DNA of 7,296 nt from contig CAMOMM010000045.1 in the NCBI GenBank assembly GCA_946619805.1, forward strand, positions 1-7,296, written 5' to 3'. A program made the position numbers and the translations under genes. Below the pieces are notes generated by a model. It searched no databases. It saw nothing but the letters and a program-made list of their open reading frames with translations, and was not told the origin of the DNA. This DNA is from an uncultured Bacillota bacterium. Lineage in GTDB: Bacteria; Bacillota_I; Bacilli_A; Erysipelotrichales; Erysipelotrichaceae. Numbering within the stretch: the first letter of the stretch is position 1; each line of letters opens with the position of its first letter. Positions 1 to 7,296 of the stretch are shown here, piece after piece.

Positions 1-790
1 AGAACAGATCGGCATATCTGCGGTTATCTACCGGTGCATTTCCACTCATGAAGGTTCCGTCAAGTACTTTCTGAATTACTTCAGGTGTCTCCGATTCCTT
101 GTATCCCAGATTGAGGAACATGAAGATGTTCATCTTATTTATGAAGTTTCTCGGATCCATGTAATATGCAACTGTTTCACTGTTGGCACAGTACCAGTTA
201 TTACCGTCCCATGGAATGTACTGTCCCGTAGATGAATCATATGCACCAGGTTCCTTGCTGCGAAGTGATGTATCAGTACCGTCAACCAGGCTGAATCCCA
301 GTCTTGATTCCTGTGTTACCGCTTCATTCCAGTCAAGATGAGTCTGATAGGTAACAAAGGTCCAGTTCGGATACAGATTATGCAGTCTCCTGATGGCCCG
401 CTTATAGGTATCAGGAAAACCCTGATCATTCATGTATGCCTCAAATTCCGGGTCCTTTGGCTTATTAACTATTAACTGGAAATACTCATCTCTTACCCAG
501 GTTCTGTATTCCTTGTCTCTATTGAAAATGACGTTATACCACAGTTCGCCTTCACTGTTTACACTGCTTCCTATAATGGAAAGAACTTCTCCGTCATTGT
601 AATACTGATATGATCCGTTTATGGTCAGATGTTCATAGTTAACTCCAGGCCCCAGTCTTACTCTTATTCCTTCGCCCAGAACAAAACCCTCTGCTGCTTC
701 TGTTTCATCACCCATGACACACACAGAGTTATCTATCATCATAAACATTGATAACAGTATTGCAAGTACCGTTTTAAGAGCTTTTTTCAA
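1..790 (-). CDS. Secreted SH3-domain N-acetylglucosaminidase (LytG-like), N-terminal part only
   Basis: Partial gene: 263 codons are visible and the C-terminus runs off the left edge. The chosen start is TTG at 790-788, nine bases after a GGGAG ribosome binding site (804-800). It gives a proper signal peptide (MKKALKTVLAILLSMFMMI, residues 1-19), whereas the first ATG in frame would cut this off. An SH3-like domain follows at about residues 37-107 (VLGEGIRVRLGPGVNYE, then LWYNV and TWVRDEYFQLI). Next comes FEAYMNDQGFPDTYK (116-130), YPNWTF (140-145), LDWNEAV (152-158) and YYMDPRNF (209-216). This order is typical of secreted clostridial-type SH3 proteins whose C-terminal domain is an endo/exo-beta-N-acetylglucosaminidase (GH73 type) that cuts peptidoglycan glycan strands outside the cell. 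That catalytic domain should lie beyond the window, so the activity is inferred. The gene is divergent from dnaA across the origin. Confidence 0.82.
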   Translation of the reverse strand, partial: MKKALKTVLAILLSMFMMIDNSVCVMGDETEAAEGFVLGEGIRVRLGPGVNYEHLTINGSYQYYNDGEVLSIIGSSVNSEGELWYNVIFNRDKEYRTWVRDEYFQLIVNKPKDPEFEAYMNDQGFPDTYKRAIRRLHNLYPNWTFVTYQTHLDWNEAVTQESRLGFSLVDGTDTSLRSKEPGAYDSSTGQYIPWDGNNWYCANSETVAYYMDPRNFINKMNIFMFLNLGYKESETPEVIQKVLDGTFMSGNAPVDNRRYADLF

Positions 791-822
791 TAGTTTTTTC
801 TCCCGGAAAGTTTTCCACCATA

Positions 823-828
823 ATTATA
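823..828 (-). promoter_or_regulatory. Possible -10 element of the glucosaminidase gene
   Basis: On the minus strand, 828-823 reads TATAAT, a perfect -10, about 33 bases upstream of the TTG start. No good -35 is present: the best at 17-bp spacing is TTTATT (851-846, three of six matches). In DNA this AT-rich a chance TATAAT is quite possible, so this is tentative. A DnaA-box-like TTTTCCACC (811-819) lies just downstream of it, in the expected leader. Confidence 0.3.
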
Positions 829-857
829 TTACTTAATATATGAAAAATAAAATTTTA

Positions 858-948
858 TGTGGATATCATTTTATCACAGCTGCTGTTCTTTTGAAAGTTT
901 CCACATGTGGATAAACCTGTTTTCCACATGTGTTAATTTTGTGGATAA
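858..948. promoter_or_regulatory. DnaA-box cluster, left
   Basis: Boxes read against TTATCCACA: 858-866 minus (one mismatch, ATATCCACA), 897-905 plus (two mismatches, GTTTCCACA), 906-914 minus (perfect), 920-928 plus (one mismatch, TTTTCCACA), 940-948 minus (perfect). The boxes at 897 and 906 stand back to back and form a 12-bp perfect palindrome (TCCACATGTGGA, 900-911). The CACATGTG core recurs at 925-932, but the second half-box there is degenerate. Alternating orientation would place DnaA protomers head to head. Confidence 0.88.
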
Positions 949-1031
949 ATCAAAAAAAGATGTTTATTTACGTGCTTTTTTAAATATTTACATTGTGTTG
1001 AAAACTTAATTTCAGTTGTTACTTTTCAACT

Positions 1032-1108
1032 TTTTCCACCTTGAAAGTTTTCCACTTCTTTTATCCACAGTTTTATCCACACAAAAAGTTGTGGAAAATG
1101 GTGGAAAA
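1032..1108. promoter_or_regulatory. DnaA-box cluster, right
   Basis: Boxes: 1032-1040 plus (TTTTCCACC, two mismatches), 1048-1056 plus (TTTTCCACT, two mismatches), 1061-1069 plus (perfect), 1073-1081 plus (perfect), 1090-1098 minus (TTTTCCACA, one mismatch), 1100-1108 minus (TTTTCCACC, two mismatches). Four boxes point toward dnaA and two point back, with start-to-start spacings of 10 to 17 bases. The cluster ends about 70 bases before the dnaA -35, so it may serve both initiation and autoregulation of dnaA. A weaker box-like AGTGGACAA lies at 1155-1163. Confidence 0.88.
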
Positions 1109-1130
1109 CTCAATAATAGTGCATAAATAC

Positions 1131-1148
1131 GATGTATTTTTATACATC
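1131..1148. repeat. Perfect 7-bp inverted repeat upstream of the dnaA promoter
   Basis: GATGTAT (1131-1137) and ATACATC (1142-1148) are perfect reverse complements around a TTTT spacer. The element lies between the right DnaA-box cluster and the dnaA -35. It does not resemble a DnaA box. It could be an operator for a dimeric regulator, or only a product of AT-rich composition. It is not followed by a T-run terminator structure with a GC-rich stem. Confidence 0.5.
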
Positions 1149-1175
1149 ACAAAAAGTGGACAATTTTTTTCATTA

Positions 1176-1204
1176 TTTACCCTCTATTTTTTTAGGTTTA
1201 TTAT
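1176..1204 (+). promoter_or_regulatory. Probable dnaA promoter
   Basis: TTTACC (1176-1181, four of six to TTGACA), a 17-base spacer, then TATTAT (1199-1204, five of six to TATAAT). Transcription would begin near 1211 and give a leader of about 22 bases with the GAGGG ribosome binding site (1218-1222), ten bases before the dnaA ATG. The spacing is ideal but the area is AT-rich, so overlapping alternatives such as TATATA at 1203-1208 cannot be excluded. Confidence 0.45.
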
Positions 1205-1232
1205 ATATATGCACGTTGAGGGTTGATAAATT

Positions 1233-2591
1233 ATGTATTCATATAGTTTTATTTGGAACAAGGTCAAGGAAGTGATCCGTTCCACCCTGGATAGCAACAT
1301 GGGCGAAGGAAACGATGTTGTCTACATGGAATTCTATAATGATACTGAATTAGTTGAACTAACGGAAAACGAAGCTACTGTATTGGTAAAATATCAAGTT
1401 CATTATCACGTTCTGAATGATAATGAAAATCTGCACATCATTAACAATGCATTAAAACAGGTTTTAAATAAAGACATAAGGTGCCGTATCGTATTGGAAG
1501 ATACATACCGTAAGCTGAGCGTTGACAATGCCTTCAGTAAACAGCTGGATGACAATGTAATGCCTCAGTTCCTTTTTGAAAACTTTGTTGTCGGTCCATC
1601 TAATAAGGAATCATATATGGCTTCACTGGCTGTAGCTATGAATCCAGGTAGAAAAACCTATAATCCTTTATTCATTTACGGCGATTCAGGTCTGGGAAAA
1701 ACACATTTACTGTGTGCCATAGGCAATTATATAAAAAATAAATTTCCAGAGAGAAAGATTCTTTATATTTCCTGCATGGATTATGTTAACAATGTCGGTA
1801 AGGCAATCAAGAACAAGACCATTGAGGATTATAAAAATCAATTGAATTCACTGGACATTTTAATCGTGGATGATATACAGCTTTTAGCCGGTAAGGAAAA
1901 GTCAAAAGAGATATTCTTTAATGTATTTAATGAATTATATGACAATGGAAAACAGATAATTCTGGCATCTGACCGTCCTCCTGTCATGATCAAGGATGTT
2001 GAAGCCAGACTGGTTTCCCGTTTTTCACAGGGATTATCCGTATCTGTAACTACTCCTGAGTTTGAAACTGCCTACAGAATTCTGGAAATGAAGATCAAAT
2101 CACTGGGAATGGAACCTAATTCCATTGATCCTGAGGTCATTTCATTCATGGCTACCAATTTCTCCAGTGATGTAAGAAAACTTGAAGGTTCTCTTAACAG
2201 ATTATTATTTTATTCAATCAATTTCTCTGATAATTCCGCCATTACGCTTGATGTGGCCATGGAAGCATTCAAAAATGATCTGATAAATGTACCTAATAAG
2301 AATGAACTTAAGATAAAGGATATAGTCAACGCTGTAGTTGAATATTATGGACTGGATAAGAATCTTCTGGTAGGAAAAGCCAGAACTCAGAAAGTAGCTA
2401 CGCCAAGACATATAGCCATGTATCTCTGCCGTAAGCATCTTGATGTATCATATCTGAAGATAGGTGAAGAATTCGGCGGAAGAGATCACTCTACTGTCCT
2501 GTCTGCCTGTGAAAAGATAGAAAAAATGGTAAAAACCAACGAAGAATATAAGAGAGCAGTCAGAGACATAGAGAGTACACTCATCAAATAA
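1233..2591 (+). CDS. dnaA: Chromosomal replication initiator protein DnaA
   Basis: DnaA (452 aa, normal family length) is the AAA+ ATPase that binds DnaA boxes, forms a filament at oriC, melts it and helps load the replicative helicase. Domain I is about residues 1-85, a short linker runs to about 111, and the AAA+ domain starts at QFLFENFVVG (112-121). Visible motifs: Walker A GDSGLGKT (150-157), Walker B ILIVDDIQ (209-216), sensor 1 ASDRPP (245-250), arginine-finger segment EARLVSRF (257-264), sensor 2 VRKLEG (314-319). Domain IV carries VATPRHIAMYLCRK (398-411) and the GGRDHSTV DNA-binding signature (415-422). Domain I is divergent: only IWNKV near the start fits well and the usual second conserved tryptophan is absent. 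The ATG follows GAGGG (1218-1222). DnaA boxes flank the gene on both sides, which suggests autoregulation. Confidence 0.98.
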   Translation: MYSYSFIWNKVKEVIRSTLDSNMGEGNDVVYMEFYNDTELVELTENEATVLVKYQVHYHVLNDNENLHIINNALKQVLNKDIRCRIVLEDTYRKLSVDNAFSKQLDDNVMPQFLFENFVVGPSNKESYMASLAVAMNPGRKTYNPLFIYGDSGLGKTHLLCAIGNYIKNKFPERKILYISCMDYVNNVGKAIKNKTIEDYKNQLNSLDILIVDDIQLLAGKEKSKEIFFNVFNELYDNGKQIILASDRPPVMIKDVEARLVSRFSQGLSVSVTTPEFETAYRILEMKIKSLGMEPNSIDPEVISFMATNFSSDVRKLEGSLNRLLFYSINFSDNSAITLDVAMEAFKNDLINVPNKNELKIKDIVNAVVEYYGLDKNLLVGKARTQKVATPRHIAMYLCRKHLDVSYLKIGEEFGGRDHSTVLSACEKIEKMVKTNEEYKRAVRDIESTLIK

Positions 2592-2602
2592 CCCACACTG
2601 TC

Positions 2603-2640
2603 CACTATTTAAAACACACCCTGAAAATGGTAAAATAGTG
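2603..2640. repeat. Inverted repeat spanning the predicted dnaN promoter
   Basis: CACTATTT (2603-2610) and AAATAGTG (2633-2640) are perfect 8-bp reverse complements with a 22-base spacer. The left arm overlaps the predicted dnaN -35 and the right arm overlaps its -10. The stem is AT-rich and not followed by a T-run, so it is a poor terminator for dnaA. An operator role or a chance match are the alternatives. Confidence 0.4.
2608..2636 (+). promoter_or_regulatory. Probable dnaN promoter
   Basis: TTTAAA (2608-2613, four of six to TTGACA), a 17-base spacer, then TAAAAT (2631-2636, five of six to TATAAT), preceded by TG at 2628-2629, which makes an extended -10. Transcription would start near 2643 and run through the DnaA-trio-like element before dnaN. 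Read-through from dnaA is also likely because no convincing terminator is seen between the two genes. Confidence 0.45.
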
Positions 2641-2664
2641 TTGATTTATGGGCATAATTGGAAT

Positions 2665-2709
2665 TTATCCACATTTTCCACCATGCTAATAATACTAACT
2701 TTTAAACTT
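2665..2709 (+). other. oriC, downstream half: paired DnaA boxes plus DnaA-trio-like unwinding element
   Basis: A perfect DnaA box TTATCCACA (2665-2673) directly abuts a second box TTTTCCACC (2674-2682). After three bases (ATG) comes CTA ATA ATA CTA (2686-2697), whose complement reads 3'-GAT TAT TAT GAT. This arrangement matches the known basal unwinding element of Bacillus subtilis, where DnaA boxes guide DnaA onto single-stranded trinucleotide repeats (DnaA-trios, consensus 3'-[G/A]A[T/A]-5'). All four triplets keep the middle A and final T, and the first and fourth fit fully. The stretch 2686-2720 is 29/35 A or T. Strand opening here is inferred by homology with that system. Confidence 0.75.
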
Positions 2710-2731
2710 AGATAAATAACGGAGGCATCGC

Positions 2732-3847
2732 ATGTATTTTAAAATTCTGACAAGTGAACTGGCATCTAAACTGAATATTGTTTCCAAAGCTATTTCCTTT
2801 AACTCACCATTACCTTCATTACAGGGTATTAAGATAGTGGTTACTGAGGAAAAGGTTCAGTTAACCGCATCTGATATGAACATCAGCATTCAGTCTGATA
2901 TTTTCCCTACCGAAGAAAACAAGCTTGAGATCCATTCAACAGGTGAAATCGTTCTGGAATCAAGATATTTTCTGGAAATGATCAGAAAGATAGATTCTGA
3001 ATATGTTGAAATTGAAATCATTGACGGCAATCTGACCAGTATCAGAGATCAGTATGTCAATTTCGAATTAAACGGCATCAAGGCTGAAAACTATCCACTG
3101 ATTGATTTTGAAAGACCGGGAAACAGTCTTTTCATCAAGGCAAATTTATTAAAGGAAATCATTTCACAGACAGTATTCGCAGCCAGTGATAAGGAAACCA
3201 GACCGGTACTTACGGGTCTTAACATCAAGTGCGAAAACAATGAACTTACATGCGTAGCTACCGACAGTTACAGACTGGCTCAGAAAAAGGTCCTTCTTGA
3301 CAACGGTTTTGATTTCAATGTTACGATTCCAACCAAGACCTTAAATGAACTTGTAAAGGTTATTGACGGTGAAGGAGAAATTGAAATCTCACTTAATGAC
3401 AAGAAAGCACTGTTCATGTTTGATAACATGTTCATTTCAACCAGACTGATCGAAGGCAATTATCCTGAAACAGCCAGACTTATTCCTCATGATTTTGAAT
3501 ATGAACTGATCGTTGAAGCCAGAACACTGTTAAATGCCATTAACAGAGCAAGCTTCATTAAAAATGACGGTGTATCAATTATAAAGATGGAACTGGCCAG
3601 CGGCGAAGTTGTTGTAAGTTCCAAGTCAAGTGATGTAGGATCAGTGGAAACCATCGTACCTGACAGCTATGAAGGAAACAATCTGAGCATAGCTTTCAAG
3701 GGCCAGTATGTCTATGATGCCATCAGAGTACTTAATGCATTTAAAATCAAGATCCAGTTTGGCGGAACAATGAAGCCATTCATTATTACGTCTCTGGATA
3801 ACGAAGATGTACTGCAGCTGGTGTTACCCATTAAAACCTATAATTAA
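2732..3847 (+). CDS. dnaN: DNA polymerase III beta subunit (sliding clamp) DnaN
   Basis: DnaN (371 aa, typical length) forms the dimeric ring that tethers DNA polymerase III to DNA and docks other repair and replication proteins. The chain fits three clamp domains of about 120 residues each. Recognisable segments are the N-terminus SELASKLNIVSKAIS (8-22), RPVLTGLNI (157-165), ATDSYRLA (176-183), EGNYPE (241-246) and the C-terminal KPFIITS ... LQLVLPIKTY, which closes the hydrophobic protein-binding pocket (the LPIKTY end corresponds to the usual LPVRTY). The ATG lies six bases after a strong GGAGG (2721-2725). The gene follows dnaA by 140 bases and is followed by a strong terminator. Nothing looks damaged. 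Confidence 0.98.
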   Translation: MYFKILTSELASKLNIVSKAISFNSPLPSLQGIKIVVTEEKVQLTASDMNISIQSDIFPTEENKLEIHSTGEIVLESRYFLEMIRKIDSEYVEIEIIDGNLTSIRDQYVNFELNGIKAENYPLIDFERPGNSLFIKANLLKEIISQTVFAASDKETRPVLTGLNIKCENNELTCVATDSYRLAQKKVLLDNGFDFNVTIPTKTLNELVKVIDGEGEIEISLNDKKALFMFDNMFISTRLIEGNYPETARLIPHDFEYELIVEARTLLNAINRASFIKNDGVSIIKMELASGEVVVSSKSSDVGSVETIVPDSYEGNNLSIAFKGQYVYDAIRVLNAFKIKIQFGGTMKPFIITSLDNEDVLQLVLPIKTYN

Positions 3848-3867
3848 GAAAGTCCTGATTAAAAGGT

Positions 3868-3927
3868 AAAAAAAACGGCACAATCGCATTAAAAACGCTT
3901 TAAATGTTGATTGAGCCGTTTTTTATT
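3868..3927 (+). terminator. Rho-independent terminator after dnaN
   Basis: A 16-base stem pairs 3870-3885 (with AACGGC) and 3909-3924 (with GCCGTT) with a single mismatch (A3880 against A3914). It is followed by a T-rich tail, since the right arm itself ends in TTTTTT. The loop contains a further weak pairing (CATTAAA with TTTAAATG, one bulged A). The left arm begins in an A-run, so it would also act on the opposite strand, but no gene converges on it. It separates dnaA-dnaN from yaaA-recF-gyrB. Confidence 0.88.
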
Positions 3928-3979
3928 GTCTTAATGATAATATACATATGACAAAAAAGTCGTCTCTTACGTCATTTAT

Positions 3980-4009
3980 TTAAGTTTTATAATATTTTTA
4001 TGTTATAAT
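3980..4009 (+). promoter_or_regulatory. Promoter of the yaaA-recF-gyrB operon
   Basis: TGTTATAAT (4001-4009) is a perfect extended -10 (TG, one base, TATAAT at 4004-4009). The -35 is weak (TTAAGT at 3980-3985 with an 18-base spacer), which an extended -10 can tolerate. A second TATAAT lies at 3988-3993 as part of a direct repeat (TTATAATAT at 3987-3995 and 4003-4011). Its -35 region is poor. Transcription would begin near 4016, after the dnaN terminator. Confidence 0.6.
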
Positions 4010-4012
4010 ATA

Positions 4013-4021
4013 TGTGGATAG
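4013..4021 (-). promoter_or_regulatory. DnaA box over the yaaA-recF-gyrB transcription start
   Basis: TGTGGATAG, which is CTATCCACA on the minus strand, differs from the consensus TTATCCACA at one position. It begins four bases after the -10 and covers the predicted start point near 4016. It lies outside the two main origin clusters. Bound DnaA here would be expected to hinder the promoter, but this is inference. Confidence 0.5.
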
Positions 4022-4053
4022 AAATGGCTTTTTTTTTGAAAGGATTGAGTGAT

Positions 4054-4259
4054 ATGAACGTTAAGATCCATACTGATTACATTGAACTTCAGCAGCTGTT
4101 GAAACTTACTGACTGGATATCAACCGGCGGTGAAGCGAAGATTGCGGTGAAGAAACTTAATATCTATGTCAACGGAATCAAGGAAGACAGAAGAGGAAAA
4201 AAGCTGTTTCCGGGTGATAAGGTAGTTATTCAGGGAAAGGAATATGAGGTAACAAAATA

Positions 4260-4260
<1 letters not shown>
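4054..4260 (+). CDS. yaaA: S4-domain RNA-binding protein YaaA
   Basis: A 68-residue protein of the YaaA family, found between dnaN and recF in many Bacillota. It is essentially one S4 RNA-binding domain: ELQQLLKLTDWISTGGEAK (11-29), KLNIYVNGIKEDRRGKKL (34-51) and PGDKVVIQGKEYEV (53-66). The B. subtilis counterpart has similar size and has been linked to the ribosome. The exact role here cannot be read from sequence. I chose ATG 4054 because AAAGGA (4039-4044) lies nine bases upstream. An in-frame ATG at 4012 would add 14 residues, but it sits three bases after the -10 hexamer and upstream of the predicted transcription start, and it has no ribosome binding site. The stop overlaps the recF start by one base (TAATG). 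Confidence 0.92.
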
Positions 4261-7282
<3,022 letters not shown>

Positions 7283-7284
<2 letters not shown>

Positions 7285-7291
7285 GAGGTGA
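7283..7291 (+). promoter_or_regulatory. Ribosome binding site of the next gene (gyrA expected)
   Basis: AGGAGGTGA is fully complementary to the standard 3' end of 16S rRNA and overlaps the gyrB stop codon TAG (7282-7284). The window ends five bases later, before any start codon. By gene-order conservation the next gene should be gyrA, translated from the same transcript, but it is not visible. Confidence 0.8.
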
Positions 7292-7296
7292 GTTAC

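Larger units (their letters stand above)
791..1232. other. oriC: oriC, upstream half (DnaA-box clusters, AT-rich DNA, dnaA promoter)
   Basis: This 442-base stretch between the divergent glucosaminidase gene and dnaA has no credible gene. It holds four perfect DnaA boxes (TTATCCACA on either strand), three boxes with one mismatch, and several with two mismatches, grouped in a left cluster (858-948) and a right cluster (1032-1108). Between the clusters lies a very AT-rich stretch, 949-1030. The dnaA promoter follows at 1176-1204. Location upstream of dnaA, box density and divergent transcription together identify the region as the upstream part of a bipartite origin. The second part is in the dnaA-dnaN gap. 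Which AT-rich stretch melts first cannot be read directly, but the DnaA-trio-like series downstream of dnaA is the better candidate. Confidence 0.9.

Noticed and set aside
871..879. TTATCACAG as a DnaA box
   Set aside because: It looks similar, but lacks one C of the TTATCCACA core and so breaks the register of the motif.
997..1030. Inverted repeat GTTGAAAA / TTTTCAAC between the two DnaA-box clusters
   Set aside because: The 8-bp AT-rich arms are separated by 18 bases with no extension. Such pairings are expected by chance in DNA of this composition.
1041..1226. A 61-codon open frame on the + strand upstream of dnaA
   Set aside because: It lies across the right DnaA-box cluster and the dnaA promoter, its start has no ribosome binding site, and its product is a Phe/Tyr/Lys-rich translation of AT-rich DNA.
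2214..2438. Minus-strand open frame of 74 codons inside dnaA
   Set aside because: It is antisense to the conserved sensor 2 and domain IV coding sequence, with no recognisable domain or ribosome binding site.
3951..3976. ATGAC ... GTCAT inverted repeat upstream of yaaA
   Set aside because: Only five base pairs around a long spacer, too weak to call an operator.
4012..4053. An upstream in-frame ATG extending YaaA by 14 residues
   Set aside because: It is three bases after the -10 hexamer, upstream of the predicted transcript start, and without a ribosome binding site. ATG 4054 has AAAGGA at good spacing.

Overview
This window is the replication-origin region of a low-GC Gram-positive bacterium (Bacillota). 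It carries the gene order dnaA - dnaN - yaaA (S4 domain) - recF - gyrB, all on the + strand. Evidence for this placement is the gene order itself, strong AGGAGG-type ribosome binding sites, DnaA boxes of the TTATCCACA type, and AT-rich intergenic DNA. The protein sequences look closer to the Erysipelotrichia/Clostridia side than to Bacillus, but that is an impression and not a measured placement.

Layout. Positions 1-790 hold the N-terminal part of a minus-strand gene for a secreted SH3-domain cell-wall glucosaminidase; its C-terminal part lies outside the window. Positions 791-1232 form a 442-base intergenic stretch with two DnaA-box clusters, the upstream half of oriC, and the dnaA promoter. 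Next is dnaA (1233-2591). The 140-base dnaA-dnaN gap holds a probable dnaN promoter and a second origin element: two abutting DnaA boxes followed by a trinucleotide series that resembles the DnaA-trio unwinding element of Bacillus subtilis. After dnaN (2732-3847) comes a strong Rho-independent terminator. A new promoter with a perfect extended -10, and a DnaA box over its predicted transcription start, then drives a tightly packed yaaA-recF-gyrB unit. A near-perfect Shine-Dalgarno sequence overlaps the gyrB stop, so another gene (gyrA expected) starts just past the right edge.

How the parts work together. DnaA binds the box clusters on both sides of its own gene and melts the origin, DnaN clamps the polymerase to DNA, RecF acts in gap repair and recombination at stalled forks, and GyrB (with GyrA) relieves positive supercoils ahead of the forks. 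Transcription diverges from the 791-1232 region, so every gene here is co-directional with the replication fork that would pass through it.

I found no mobile element, CRISPR array, tRNA or rRNA, and no clearly new biological system. The most interesting points are the fine structure of the bipartite origin, the DnaA box over the yaaA-recF-gyrB start, the absence of rpmH next to dnaA, and a divergent DnaA domain I.
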